Positions 53,395-63,399 of a stretch of DNA of 64,000 bases are shown piece after piece. The number at the start of each line of letters is the position of its first letter. The stretch's first letter is position 1. The DNA lies in contig JADJEU010000006.1 of assembly GCA_016709005.1 (NCBI GenBank), forward strand, positions 154,740 to 218,739, read 5' to 3'. Below the pieces are notes generated by a model that saw nothing but the letters and a program-made list of their open reading frames with translations, was not told the DNA's origin and did not search any database. The translations under genes and the position numbers were made by a program. This DNA is from Crocinitomicaceae bacterium. Lineage in GTDB: Bacteria > Bacteroidota > Bacteroidia > Flavobacteriales_D > Crocinitomicaceae.

Positions 53395-54993
53395 TTACGC
53401 TTGCTTTAGCACTATCCTAAACGTGGTACCAACTTCTGGTTCCGATTTCAGAACGTAAACTTTTCCGTGGTGAAAATCTTCAATGATTCTTTTTACCAAT
53501 GATAAGCCCAAGCCCCATCCACGCTTCTTGGTGGTATAACCTGGTTGAAATACTGTTTTGATTTTATTTGCCGGAATGCCTTTTCCGTTGTCAGAAATAT
53601 CAATCCATAATTCATCTTCAAACGGATGAACTTTTACTTCCACTTTTCCTTTTCCCTCAGTAGCATCGATTGCATTTTTGACAATGTTTTCAATTACCCA
53701 ATCCATTAAAGGTGCGTTTACTTTGGCAGTCATTCCGTCTGCTTCAGAAATAAATGTAAACTCAACTTTTGATGAAATGCGATGACGTAAATAATCAGAA
53801 GCATGTCTGATTACACCTGCAAGCTCAAGTTCTTCAAGCACGGCGTCAGATCCAATTTTGGAGAATCGATTCGTGACAGTATTCAGGCGCTCTATGTCCT
53901 TATCAATTTCAGTTGTAATTGTTTTATCGATCCCCTGACTTGCCAGTAATTCATTCCAGGCCATCAGCGATGATATTGGTGTTCCTAATTGATGCGCTGT
54001 TTCTTTGGCCATACCAACCCAAACCTGGTCTTGTTCTGCTTTTCTGAATGTGCTGAAAACTAAATATGCAATCAGAATAAATAATCCAATCATAAAAAAT
54101 TGAACGAATGGAAAATATTTCATTTGGGTTAACTCGGGCGAGTGCTCGAAATAAATTATGCCCTGACTGTCTCCACCCAAGTCAATCATAATGGAATCGG
54201 TCATTTCTAACAATACAGATTGATTTACGGTGCCCGTAATAGTATCAAATTGCGGCATATTGGTTGCGACAATTTCACGTGATTTTGAATTTATAAAAAG
54301 TACAGGGACTAAAAATTCATTGGTGACCAACTCACTACTGAATGCATCTACCAGCGAGTCGCGGCTGTTTTTTAATCGCGCAAGTTCTTTGTTTTGAAAA
54401 AAGACAGAATCAAAATAGAACACTTTTTGCTTTTCCATTTGATACAGGTCCATTTCAATCGGCTGATGATTTAGTTTCCATTTTGGAAGAAAGGAAACAA
54501 GACTATCGTTTTTGGAAGCACGGAATAAAGAATCATAATATTTCTTTTCCTGATTGGGTTTGTTTTGTCGAATTTGTTTTGTGATCGCGCTGTCTAATCC
54601 GTTGAGGTTATAGGACGAAACAATGTTTTCATCCATGTCTGTCACAATCATTGGAACGGTAGAAACTTCCTGAAGCATTTTTACAACGAACGAATAATCG
54701 TCGAGCGGGCGGTTGGCTTCTTCAATGGCTAGCGCCCATAGTTCAACCATTTTCAGGTCACGATCCTGAACATCAGAAAGGGCTTTGCTTAGTTCTTCAA
54801 ACGCTTTATTGGTCAAATTCACCAGTCGTGATTTGCGTTCGACATTATCTGCCCATTGCTGAATGCGCTCAACTTCACGTTGCTGAATTTTTTCTACCAG
54901 ATTATAAGAAAACCAAATAGAGGCAACAACCATCAGAATGGCTGCCCCCAGCAGAGCTATTTTCCAGCGTTGTTTTTTGTGATAAAGATTCAT
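53395..54993 (-). CDS. membrane sensor histidine kinase
   Basis: 532 aa from ATG 54993. It has two membrane helices (about 11-34 and 295-314) enclosing a periplasmic sensor domain of about 260 residues with no recognised fold. The H-box is GMAKETAHQLGTPISSLMAW (His about 333), followed by the ATPase domain with NIVKNAIDATEG (N box), DISDNGKGIP (G1) and GWGLGLSLVKRI (G2). There is no HAMP domain between the second helix and the H-box and no response regulator next to it, so it is an orphan kinase. Confidence 0.92.
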   Translation of the reverse strand: MNLYHKKQRWKIALLGAAILMVVASIWFSYNLVEKIQQREVERIQQWADNVERKSRLVNLTNKAFEELSKALSDVQDRDLKMVELWALAIEEANRPLDDYSFVVKMLQEVSTVPMIVTDMDENIVSSYNLNGLDSAITKQIRQNKPNQEKKYYDSLFRASKNDSLVSFLPKWKLNHQPIEMDLYQMEKQKVFYFDSVFFQNKELARLKNSRDSLVDAFSSELVTNEFLVPVLFINSKSREIVATNMPQFDTITGTVNQSVLLEMTDSIMIDLGGDSQGIIYFEHSPELTQMKYFPFVQFFMIGLFILIAYLVFSTFRKAEQDQVWVGMAKETAHQLGTPISSLMAWNELLASQGIDKTITTEIDKDIERLNTVTNRFSKIGSDAVLEELELAGVIRHASDYLRHRISSKVEFTFISEADGMTAKVNAPLMDWVIENIVKNAIDATEGKGKVEVKVHPFEDELWIDISDNGKGIPANKIKTVFQPGYTTKKRGWGLGLSLVKRIIEDFHHGKVYVLKSEPEVGTTFRIVLKQA

Positions 54994-55029
54994 GCGCAAA
55001 ACAAATAACGCAAAAAGGATTGAATTCGT

Positions 55030-57708
55030 CTAAAGGTCTTCACCAAATTCGGTCTCACCTTCTTCCTTTTCGTTTTTACTGTCCTGTTTCAGCTTGTCAA
55101 AAATTTTCCAGGATTTGCCTTTGTTCTTCTCTTTTGCCTTGATACTATCTGTGATTTCTTCATCTTCATCGTATAAAATGAACTCAACCTGTTTTTGATT
55201 GGTGTTTAGTTTTTGAACCGTAGAATCATTTTTAAAGAGCCCAAATTCAGTTTTAAGCATGGATTTGATGGTTTGATTTTCCAGTGCCATGTTTTCCTTC
55301 AGATCATTTTTGCGCTGTTCATTGTCTAAGGCAAATGTTGGATTGTCGAGTGGTCCGCTCATGGTCAGATAGATGATGATTCCCAAACCGTCGTCTTCAA
55401 TCTTGCCAAATTCAGTGTATTCTGGAATTGATTTTAAATCTCTGAATCTAAAACTAAAATGATATTCTACATTGTTATCAAAATCATGCCAGCCAAATAA
55501 TTCTACGCTGAGTGCATTTGACTTGATGAGCATTTTTGGGATGAAGATTTTTCGGTCTTTAATTTCAATGGTGTTTGACAGCGTAGCAAATTTTAAATGC
55601 ATGAGCTTGTCTTCAAATTTATCAATGTGCTTGTTGAGCATGAGTTTGAGCGCGTTGTTAGACCGCATATAGTCTGTGATCAAACGCATGGTCTCCAGTT
55701 CATTTAACTCGCCGTTTTTTATTTCGATAGAGGTGAGTGCGTAAATTTTTTCTTCAATAATTGAGAAGTAAGGATTGAAAAACAGAAGTAAATCTATGGT
55801 TCCATTTCCTGTTCCTGAAAGATGCTTATCTGTAATTGATTCCTGATCAAAATTTTTCCATTCCGTAAAAAGACCTTTTACATTTATGTTAGCGAAGTTG
55901 AGTTTACTTTCAATCACATTTCCTGCATCTACCAGATTATCGAGGAGAACCCAGCCTTTGACGGTGCCGCCAAGTGTATTCAGGCTGACATTGGACGCAG
56001 TGGCTTTTCTGTTGACAAGAATAAGATTGCTGGTTACATTTTTGAACTCGTGATTATCCCAGATCAGATTGGTGATGTCCAAATCAAGATTTAAATTAAG
56101 ATCATTTGGCAACTCAAATTTGACAGGTACAGCCATTTCTTCTGTATTTGTTTCGCCAATAAATTCGTTGAGGTCTATTTTATCTGATTCTAGCGTGGCA
56201 ATGAGCCCAAGGCCACCGGTGCCTGAAAGATACTGCAGTAAATTATTGAAAGCACCGTTTAATTTTAAATCTGATTTTTCTGTTTTGATGGACAGGTCTT
56301 TCACCGCGGCATCATCGTCGAGAATGACTACTTCGCCTGAAATATTTTGATAGGTAAGAGCATCGCCCAAATGCTTATAAATTACATTTTTCAAACTGAG
56401 TGTTCCCTTTGATTTGGAGAGTGAGAATTTTTCCTGTCGGTATTCCGGATCGTGAAATTGAATTGCAAAGGCCATGTCAAGATCGATGCTTCCGCCTATT
56501 TTTTCAACACCCGGAATTCTGAAAAACCGATGAAATGTTTCCAGGTCAAGCAAGCCTTCCATATCGGCAATGATAGACGGTTGTTCAAAGTTTCGAACTT
56601 CACCGGAGCCGTTAAAGTAGCTATTCAATAATTTGAGATTGAATTTTTGAAATGATAAAATTTCTTCTCGTTCACTTTGTGCATTCTGATAGTTACCATC
56701 CAGTTGAACGCCGTGTATTTTTAAATTGTTAGATGGATTCGTTAGAGTTCCATTTTCCAAATCAAAATGAGCAGTTACCGATGGCATTTCTAAAGATGAA
56801 ATTGGGCCTTTAATTTCTGACTCAAAATTTAAAATTCCTGTGCCTTTGTATCGTGTCGCATCTGGCATGGTGCCCGCAGCCAGACTGTTTGCCAAATCTG
56901 CTAATTCTATTTCTTTGCCTGTTATTTGAAGATCTAAATTTATCGTATCAATTTTACCGGTTAACTCAAATGGCATTTTTCCAATTGTAATATCACCTTT
57001 TGTAAATGTGAATGAGTTTTCAATTGTGTTTGCATCCAGATTTAGTTCAACCCTTGCAGGTTTGTTGCGAATTAAAGTGAGTGAGTTACTTTTTATTTTG
57101 CGGATGTAAATATCAGATTCGCTAACGACTCCAAATTCTTCTGAGGTAAAATCACCCTGAATCAAACTTTTTTTGATATCAATTTTATACAACTGACCTG
57201 TTGCCAGATTGGAGTATTGAAAAGCCATACGGTCAATTCGCAAAAGGTCAAGCACAAACTTGAAGTTTGATGATGTGGTATCTTCTGACTCTTTAATAAT
57301 ATCATAATTGACATCACCTTTTTTTGTCGTACGCAGATTGAGTTTTGAATCTTGGAGCGAAATTCGTTTCACTTTATAATCACCATTCCAAATGTCCCAG
57401 ATGTTGAATGAACAGAAGGCACGTTTGGCGTGCAGAAGCGTATCCGAACTTTCCTGAGTTTTGAAGGCATCGTTGATGAGTACATTTCGGAATTCAAGTG
57501 ATGCACGTGGAAAATCATGGAAAAAAGACAACTCGATGCTTTGAACCTTTAAATCAGTTGTGAGATGCTCGTTGATTTCATCAATTGCATATTGTTTGAT
57601 GTCATCTTCATAAACATGCAGAAGCACGACAATTGTAGTCAACAGAAACAAGCAGACGAAAAACGTCCAGAACATGATTTTGCGTATGACTTTCCAAAAC
57701 TTCAGCAT
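55030..57708 (-). CDS. large AsmA-like membrane protein
   Basis: 892 aa from ATG 57708. An N-terminal membrane helix (about 9-34, FWTFFVCLFLLTTIVVLLHV) precedes the AsmA-type start (INEHLTTDLKVQSIELSFFH, FPRASLEFRNVLINDAF). A long region of repeated short beta strands follows, with an AsmA C-terminal-like part (GNGTIDLLLFFNPYFSIIEE) and a highly charged tail. AsmA-like/TamB-related proteins bridge the envelope and help move lipids or assemble outer-membrane components. It ends 37 bp before the histidine kinase start on the same strand, so they may be co-transcribed. Confidence 0.82.
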   Translation of the reverse strand: MLKFWKVIRKIMFWTFFVCLFLLTTIVVLLHVYEDDIKQYAIDEINEHLTTDLKVQSIELSFFHDFPRASLEFRNVLINDAFKTQESSDTLLHAKRAFCSFNIWDIWNGDYKVKRISLQDSKLNLRTTKKGDVNYDIIKESEDTTSSNFKFVLDLLRIDRMAFQYSNLATGQLYKIDIKKSLIQGDFTSEEFGVVSESDIYIRKIKSNSLTLIRNKPARVELNLDANTIENSFTFTKGDITIGKMPFELTGKIDTINLDLQITGKEIELADLANSLAAGTMPDATRYKGTGILNFESEIKGPISSLEMPSVTAHFDLENGTLTNPSNNLKIHGVQLDGNYQNAQSEREEILSFQKFNLKLLNSYFNGSGEVRNFEQPSIIADMEGLLDLETFHRFFRIPGVEKIGGSIDLDMAFAIQFHDPEYRQEKFSLSKSKGTLSLKNVIYKHLGDALTYQNISGEVVILDDDAAVKDLSIKTEKSDLKLNGAFNNLLQYLSGTGGLGLIATLESDKIDLNEFIGETNTEEMAVPVKFELPNDLNLNLDLDITNLIWDNHEFKNVTSNLILVNRKATASNVSLNTLGGTVKGWVLLDNLVDAGNVIESKLNFANINVKGLFTEWKNFDQESITDKHLSGTGNGTIDLLLFFNPYFSIIEEKIYALTSIEIKNGELNELETMRLITDYMRSNNALKLMLNKHIDKFEDKLMHLKFATLSNTIEIKDRKIFIPKMLIKSNALSVELFGWHDFDNNVEYHFSFRFRDLKSIPEYTEFGKIEDDGLGIIIYLTMSGPLDNPTFALDNEQRKNDLKENMALENQTIKSMLKTEFGLFKNDSTVQKLNTNQKQVEFILYDEDEEITDSIKAKEKNKGKSWKIFDKLKQDSKNEKEEGETEFGEDL

Positions 57709-58026
57709 CAACCCACAAAGGTAATTCACTGAATAACGCAGATTGGTGAAGTGTTACGGGGATTATCAACCGCTGTGAGTTAACGTAGCATGAGAAAAGT
57801 GACATTTTGATGAGGTGCAAGCCCAAAATATTTTGGGATGGAGTGCGACTCGAAACAAATTCTGATTGTTGAAATATAAAACGCTGGTAGCTGTTTCGTT
57901 CACTTATGTAGATAGTGTTCTCTTTTAGACACAACCGCTTTACACAGGTTTTAACTTAGTTATAGTTTTATCTGATAAGCTTATCAGAATTAATGATTGA
58001 CGACACCTTAAAAAAACGGGAGTGAA
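57709..58026. other. intergenic region with two palindromes
   Basis: No gene. CCCAAAATATTTTGGG lies at about 57825-57840 and CTGATAAGCTTATCAG at about 57970-57985; both are perfect palindromes between divergent genes. They might be regulatory sites for sodA or remnants of intergenic repeats. Confidence 0.45.
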
Positions 58027-58059
58027 TTGTTTAGAATCAGTCTATGTTTCCTAAATTTG
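58027..58059 (+). promoter_or_regulatory. promoter of sodA
   Basis: TTG at 58027-58029, a 22-nt spacer and TAAATTTG at 58052-58059, an exact -7 box, about 38 bp before the ATG. Confidence 0.6.
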
Positions 58060-58096
58060 ATCAGTAAATTTTTAATAACAACTTAAATCTATAATC

Positions 58097-58702
58097 ATGG
58101 CTTTTGAATTACCAGCTTTACCATATGCGCATAATGCGCTTGAACCGTATATCGATGAATTGACAATGCAAATTCATCACGGAAAACATCATGCGGCTTA
58201 TACTACTAATCTGAATGCTGCCATTGCAGGAACAGATCTGGAAGGAAAATCAATTGAAACTATTCTTGAAAAATGCATTGATATCCCTGCAGTTAGAAAT
58301 AACGGTGGCGGTTTTTATAACCATAATTTATTCTGGACAATCATGGCACCTAATGCAGGCGGCCAGCCAACCGGTGAATTAGCTGCTGCAATTGATAAGG
58401 CATTTGGATCATTTGATGCATTTAAAGAAACTTTTTCAAAAGCTGCTGCAACAAGATTTGGCTCTGGTTGGGCTTGGCTTTGTGTTCAAAAAGGTGGAGC
58501 GGTTGAAGTGTGCTCAACGGCTAATCAGGACAATCCATTAATGCCAGGGATTGGTTGTGGTGGAATGCCAATACTTGGGCTAGATGTTTGGGAACATGCA
58601 TATTACCTGAAGTATCAAAACCGTCGTCCGGATTATGTAAATGCATTTTTTAATGTGATTAACTGGACCGAAGTGAGCAAACGTTACGCCGCTTCAAAAT
58701 AA
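58097..58702 (+). CDS. sodA: superoxide dismutase (Fe/Mn family)
   Basis: 201 aa, full length. Metal ligands lie in QIHHGKHHAAY (His27), GGGFYNHNLFW (His) and LDVWEHAYYLKYQNRRPDY (Asp and His). The residues that separate iron from manganese use cannot be judged reliably. It removes superoxide in the cytoplasm. A perfect 12-bp terminator follows. Confidence 0.97.
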   Translation: MAFELPALPYAHNALEPYIDELTMQIHHGKHHAAYTTNLNAAIAGTDLEGKSIETILEKCIDIPAVRNNGGGFYNHNLFWTIMAPNAGGQPTGELAAAIDKAFGSFDAFKETFSKAAATRFGSGWAWLCVQKGGAVEVCSTANQDNPLMPGIGCGGMPILGLDVWEHAYYLKYQNRRPDYVNAFFNVINWTEVSKRYAASK

Positions 58703-58720
58703 AATCTTTGTCCTTGAAGG

Positions 58721-58752
58721 AAGAGGAATCACCCCGTGATTCCTCTTTTTTT
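58721..58752 (+). terminator. Rho-independent terminator of sodA
   Basis: Perfect 12-bp stem AAGAGGAATCAC (58721-58732) with GTGATTCCTCTT (58736-58747) and a 3-nt loop, then T's to 58752. The next gene starts 12 bp later. Confidence 0.92.
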
Positions 58753-58764
58753 GTACCTTGCACT

Positions 58765-59127
58765 ATGAAATTTACTTACCGGATCATGTTCATATGTTTT
58801 GTCGCAAGCGCTTCATCAGGTTGCTACAAGGATAAAACTACTCCTCCCAATGATTGTGATGTTATCGTAAGTTATTCACTCGAGATCAAGCCTATTATAA
58901 ATTCTTCTTGCGTCACAAATCTTGGGCCCGGAACAGGCTGTCATGATGCCTGGATTTTTGATTACCCTCAGGTCGTGTCGTCGATTAACAGTGGCACATT
59001 TGAGTATGAATGCCTCACGGTAAGTACGATGCCTCAGATACCTAATGATTTTGGAATTGATTCGCTAACAGTTGATGAAAAAAAGTCTATCAAGTGTTGG
59101 ATTGAGCAAGGTTATCCGGAGAATTAA
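58765..59127 (+). CDS. small lipoprotein with cytochrome-c-like but altered haem motif
   Basis: 120 aa from ATG 58765, which gives a lipoprotein signal ending ASSGC; the longer frame starts in the sodA terminator. The mature part follows the pattern of small c-type cytochrome lipoproteins of Bacteroidota (YSLEIKPIINSSC ... GTGCHDAWIF ... IKCWIEQGYPEN). The two cysteines are separated by nine residues (C-x9-C-H) instead of two, so standard haem attachment is doubtful. TACCTTGC at 58755-58762 is one mismatch from a -7 box and would give a leaderless mRNA. Confidence 0.7.
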   Translation: MKFTYRIMFICFVASASSGCYKDKTTPPNDCDVIVSYSLEIKPIINSSCVTNLGPGTGCHDAWIFDYPQVVSSINSGTFEYECLTVSTMPQIPNDFGIDSLTVDEKKSIKCWIEQGYPEN

Positions 59128-59163
59128 AAAAAAAAGCCTCCCTGAAGGAAGGCTCTCTTTTTT
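59126..59163. terminator. bidirectional terminator
   Basis: AAGCCTCCCT pairs with AGGAAGGCT around about 59135-59154, with an A-run on the left and T-run on the right, between two convergent genes. Confidence 0.8.
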
Positions 59164-59177
59164 GTATCAACCCAACT

Positions 59178-62100
59178 TTAATTTTTCACTATAAAACTTG
59201 TTGTCTTAATTTCATCCGTTGTTGTAATGGAAATAAAATACATTCCGTTTTGTAAATCACCTATATTGATTTCATAAACCGAATTGTCATTAAACAAAGC
59301 GGCCTCATAAACTACAGATCCTTTTGTGTCTCTAATAGTCACTACTGATTCAGAAGCTTCATTGATTACAACTGATATTTTATCATTTGCCGGATTTGGA
59401 TAAACACTAAACTGCGTGATATTGTTTTGAGCAATTGTTGTAAAATCAACTGTGTAGCTTTCAGTTCCTTCACAACCGTCTGCATTGGTCACAGAGACGC
59501 TGTAATCACCATCAGTTGTTGGTGTATACTCTTGATTTGTTTCGCCTGAAATTGGTGAACCTTCAAAATACCATTGATAAGTGGTAAAAACACCTGTACT
59601 TAATACAGCGTTTGTAACCGTAATTGTTGGAATTGGTGCAGGTAACTCATCTAAAAACAGGGAATCAGTTTTACCCATACATTGTTCAACTGTGTTTTCA
59701 AATTCTACCTGATAGAATCCGCCAGTGTATGCGTAAGTATTGCTTGAATCAGAACCAGCGATGATTGATCCATTATGAAACCACTGATAGTCTAAAGTGC
59801 TTGTTGATGAAGCTTCAATTTTCAACGAATCATTTTCACAGAATGTGATTGCATCGTTATCCGTTGTAATCGCTAAATCTGAAAGTTCAGAGCAAGAGTT
59901 CAATTGAAATACGCTTACTGTGCTGGAAATTTCATTTGCTAAAAGAAGCAGTGAATTTCCATTTGGTGAAGAAGCTGCATCTATATATATAATTCCTTCT
60001 GCGCCTCTGTCTGGTCCATTTGTAAGTAAATCACGGTTGTTTTCATATCCTACATATTGAGGATTAGCTGGATCATTTACATTGAAGATTAATACTCCAC
60101 CAACACGCTCCAGTGAAACAAAAACGAAATGATTTCCTTCAATAGTTGCAACTGCTACGCCTTCTACTTCTGGTCCTTTGTCATCGCTTCTGTTTTTAAC
60201 AGTTACTCCACCAGCAGTATTGCTTGCGTTGAAAAGATTCTGGAATTCAGGATGGTTTGAAATAATCAATTCAATCATATCACCTGAATCAAATACTAAG
60301 GTTCCTGAAGCATCCCAAATAGAGAATGAACGATTACCAACTGTGTAAATTTCTTCAAAATCACCATCGTTTAATTCATCTCCCATTGAAGTTGTCATAA
60401 GCAGACGGCCTAATAAATACTGATCTTGTAAGTAAGCAGCATCTGGAAAAACGGTTGGATCAAGTACGATATCTTTTACGCGTGTTTCTTCATCGTATCC
60501 ACCCCAGGCGCGTGTGTCACCTTCGTTAGCAGTGAACAAATAATCGGCTCCGCCAATGCTTAAAGAAGCAATTGCATCTGGCAGAAATAAACCTTTTACC
60601 GGAAAATTTGCAATGTGAATTCCGGTAGTGACATTTGAAACATCCATTCCGTAACCCATTACGTTGTGATCAATAGTACCAAGTGAAATAACATCGATTA
60701 GCGTTTTTGTCTGAATATTGATAATTGCCACTGCGTTGTTTTCCTGTAAGGTGATAAATGCAGTTTCACCATCTGAAAGAATGGTGACATATTCAGGTTC
60801 GAAATCTTCTGAAGCAGAAGAGCCTGGACCGTAAATTCTGATTCCTTCAGACATTAAAGTTGCCTCAGTACCATCCAAAGAATTGAAGTTTACAAGTGTT
60901 ACGTTTAAGTTCGTCATCGTAGTGGCAGGATAAAGCATATCCAAAACTGCAACTGTGCCTTCAGGGTCTGTCAGGTAATCATCTGAAGGCTCACCTTCAC
61001 ACGCAATAACTAGTTTAGCACCGTCTTTTGAAAAAGTCAACATATCTGGCATGGCTCCAACTTCAAGGCGTTTTAACCAGTTTCCGTCTCCATCAAAAAA
61101 AGCAACAGACCCATTTAATTGTGGATTTAAATCTTGCAACGCAACTGCAACAACACCGTTATAAACTGCAACCGAATTAATAGATCCAATAGAATCCAGA
61201 TTAATCGACATCATTGCAACCGGAACCGCAGGATTTGAAAAGTCAACAATGTCTAAATTGTTTCCAATACTGTTGGCAATAAATAATTTGTAGTTTGATG
61301 AATCATAAGCTACGATTTCAGCAGAGTTTGAACCTTCAGCGCCGTTGCTGTAACTGGTAAGTGTTTCAAATTTTAATTCGTTAGTAGCAGCCGGAATGAT
61401 GCGATCATTGTCTGCAATATAAATGAATGTGTGTTCAGTGCCAGTTAATTCAGCATTCACAAAATTGTCCAGTGTAATGATGATATATTCAGATGCTTCT
61501 TCAATCAGATCATCTGAGATCGTAAGCGAATACGTCTGGGTACCTGTTGACGAAGGTGCAAAGGTTACAGCGGTACTTGCCAACGTAAAGTCGGCAGGTG
61601 ATGTTGCAGTGCTTGCAGATTTAACAATAATGTCAGCAGATGATGCAGTTGTATTTGACGATGAGATTGCAATATCAAATGAAACCGTTCCAGCATCTTC
61701 GTCAAAGCTTAAGTGTGTAGCAGTAAAACTTAATCCCGGAGGAGTTGCTGAGGCAAATGTAATTGCAGAAACTCCATCAGTTGCGGTGCCTGTTGCAAAA
61801 GTTCTTGGAACAGTAAATGTGTTTGTCAACTCATTGTAAACACCCGTTGCAATTGTCAGGTCCTCGTCGACTGCAAGAAAGGATGTTTGTTGAAGCTTAC
61901 CACCACTGTATAATTCGTTATTTGGTAATTCATAACCTGCTGCTCCGGCTGAGACCACGGCTCCACCATGATCTGGACCTCCCCCATAAAAAACAGCATC
62001 AACTGGAACAGTCGTTGAATTAATAGAACTAGCAGCTACATTAAATATGGCGATACCATCAGAGTTACCAGTTCCATTTCCAAAAACTCCTGAAGCATTG

Positions 62101-62483
62101 CTGTTTCCTATACCACCATCACCACCTGTTGTACCTGTATTGATTACGCGAAGGTAAGGACCTGTTGGTGCCATTGTACTACCACCAACATAAACTACAT
62201 CGCCAACACTTACTGTACCCGTTGTGATTTCAAAGGCATAAGTTATTCCTAGTCCTTCAATCCAACCATCCGTGGTTGCTGTTCCATTATTACTCACAAT
62301 AACGGTGTACGGAGTTACAGAAAAGTCAATGTTGTCTACTGCAAGCAATTCAACATATTCGAATGGTGAATCTGTTCCTGCCGGATTTTGCAGAAACTCA
62401 GAAATAAGCAGACCTGGGTTTTGACTTCGGCCAAGAAGGGCAAAGAAAAAAATCAGACTGGAAAAGGTAATTTTTTTTGTCAT
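59178..62483 (-). CDS. giant choice-of-anchor I surface protein with T9SS sorting domain
   Basis: 1101 aa. After a signal peptide (FSSLIFFFALLGRSQ) come a lamin-tail-like domain (about 22-200, LLISEFLQNPAGTDSPFEYV), a Calx-beta-like domain (about 250-355, LSFDEDAGTVSFDIAISS, EEASEYIIITLDN) and a beta-propeller-like choice-of-anchor I domain (about 370-870: ACEGEPSDDYLTDPEGTVAV, ANEGDTRAWGGYDEETRV, GPEVEGVAVATIEG). Two Ig-like parts follow, then a T9SS type A domain (about 1028-1101, FSVYPNPANDKISV to IVKN). Choice-of-anchor I proteins are often linked to alkaline-phosphatase-like surface enzymes, but no catalytic residue can be assigned. Confidence 0.9.
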   Translation of the reverse strand: MTKKITFSSLIFFFALLGRSQNPGLLISEFLQNPAGTDSPFEYVELLAVDNIDFSVTPYTVIVSNNGTATTDGWIEGLGITYAFEITTGTVSVGDVVYVGGSTMAPTGPYLRVINTGTTGGDGGIGNSNASGVFGNGTGNSDGIAIFNVAASSINSTTVPVDAVFYGGGPDHGGAVVSAGAAGYELPNNELYSGGKLQQTSFLAVDEDLTIATGVYNELTNTFTVPRTFATGTATDGVSAITFASATPPGLSFTATHLSFDEDAGTVSFDIAISSSNTTASSADIIVKSASTATSPADFTLASTAVTFAPSSTGTQTYSLTISDDLIEEASEYIIITLDNFVNAELTGTEHTFIYIADNDRIIPAATNELKFETLTSYSNGAEGSNSAEIVAYDSSNYKLFIANSIGNNLDIVDFSNPAVPVAMMSINLDSIGSINSVAVYNGVVAVALQDLNPQLNGSVAFFDGDGNWLKRLEVGAMPDMLTFSKDGAKLVIACEGEPSDDYLTDPEGTVAVLDMLYPATTMTNLNVTLVNFNSLDGTEATLMSEGIRIYGPGSSASEDFEPEYVTILSDGETAFITLQENNAVAIINIQTKTLIDVISLGTIDHNVMGYGMDVSNVTTGIHIANFPVKGLFLPDAIASLSIGGADYLFTANEGDTRAWGGYDEETRVKDIVLDPTVFPDAAYLQDQYLLGRLLMTTSMGDELNDGDFEEIYTVGNRSFSIWDASGTLVFDSGDMIELIISNHPEFQNLFNASNTAGGVTVKNRSDDKGPEVEGVAVATIEGNHFVFVSLERVGGVLIFNVNDPANPQYVGYENNRDLLTNGPDRGAEGIIYIDAASSPNGNSLLLLANEISSTVSVFQLNSCSELSDLAITTDNDAITFCENDSLKIEASSTSTLDYQWFHNGSIIAGSDSSNTYAYTGGFYQVEFENTVEQCMGKTDSLFLDELPAPIPTITVTNAVLSTGVFTTYQWYFEGSPISGETNQEYTPTTDGDYSVSVTNADGCEGTESYTVDFTTIAQNNITQFSVYPNPANDKISVVINEASESVVTIRDTKGSVVYEAALFNDNSVYEINIGDLQNGMYFISITTTDEIKTTSFIVKN

Positions 62484-62759
62484 GAGATTTAGATTATTAA
62501 TTCACAACAAAATTACCGGTGCCACATCACGTCTAAATTATCATGGTTTTATGAAGGTGTTGTTATAATGTTTTGCCAACATGTCGTTTTATATTGGCTT
62601 AAGATTGGCTTTACAAAGGCGCCTGTAGGAATTTAGAGAAAAGAGTTTTCTCCGCTGTGAATTAAGTTGGACGATTGAGGCGATCGATCAATTCTTTCAG
62701 GACTATATAGACAATGAAATTATTGACCTCAGAATTCACGCTAAACCATTTCGTATTCC
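62484..62759. other. intergenic region, no gene seen
   Basis: 303 bp in total between divergent genes. No tRNA, open frame or clear repeat. The FKBP promoter box lies at its right end. Confidence 0.6.
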
Positions 62760-62767
62760 TACTTTTG
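62760..62767 (+). promoter_or_regulatory. -7 promoter element before the FKBP gene
   Basis: TACTTTTG is an exact TAnnTTTG box 19 bp before the ATG. No TTG at the proper -33 distance. Confidence 0.5.
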
Positions 62768-62786
62768 TCTCTTTTTAAATTATTAT

Positions 62787-63269
62787 ATGAAAATAGCTAA
62801 ACATAGCGTGGTGACTATGCACTACACGCTAAAAAATCAAGAGGGAATGGTTCTTGATTCATCTCAGGGACGTGAACCGTTGGTATATCTGCACGGTGTT
62901 GGTGGGTTAATTCCCGGTCTTGAAATGGAGTTGAATGATAAAACTACCGGAGATAAAATAACTGCAGTCATTGCACCTCAGGATGCTTACGGAGAAATTC
63001 GTAAAGACATGCTTCACATTGTTCCAAAAAGTGGGTTTCAAGGTGAAGAAGAGTTGATGGAAGGTATGCAGGTACAATTGGATACTGAGCACGGACCACA
63101 AATTGCAGTGGTTGCAAAAATTGCAGGTGACGAGGTAACCTTGGATTTGAATCATCCACTCGCAGGAATGACACTTTATTTCGATGTGGAAATTATGGGT
63201 GTAAGAGAGGCTGAGAAAGAAGAAATTTCACACGGACATGTTCACGGTCACGGTGGACATCATCATTAG
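62787..63269 (+). CDS. SlyD-like FKBP-type peptidyl-prolyl isomerase
   Basis: 160 aa. The split FKBP domain (VVTMHYTLKNQEGMVLDSSQ, PLVYLHGVGGLIPGLEMELN) encloses an insert-in-flap chaperone domain (PQDAYGEIRKDMLHIVPKSG, LDLNHPLAGMTLYFDVEIMG). The C-terminus is His-rich (SHGHVHGHGGHHH), as in SlyD proteins that bind nickel. It acts as a cytoplasmic folding helper and possible metal carrier; no hydrogenase or urease genes are nearby. Confidence 0.95.
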   Translation: MKIAKHSVVTMHYTLKNQEGMVLDSSQGREPLVYLHGVGGLIPGLEMELNDKTTGDKITAVIAPQDAYGEIRKDMLHIVPKSGFQGEEELMEGMQVQLDTEHGPQIAVVAKIAGDEVTLDLNHPLAGMTLYFDVEIMGVREAEKEEISHGHVHGHGGHHH

Positions 63270-63280
63270 AAAAAAATAGA

Positions 63281-63306
63281 AGCCTGGTTTTAGACCGGGC
63301 TTTTTT
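63281..63306 (+). terminator. Rho-independent terminator of the FKBP gene
   Basis: AGCCTGGT (63281-63288) pairs with ACCGGGCT (63294-63301, one G-U), then TTTTTT. Confidence 0.88.
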
Positions 63307-63399
63307 ATTTTTATACAAGAATGTTCTATAAACTAGTTCGATCTTATCCAAAAAACTTAGAAGATTTGGCATAAGATCGTACTTATTGAAAGCGGCGTT

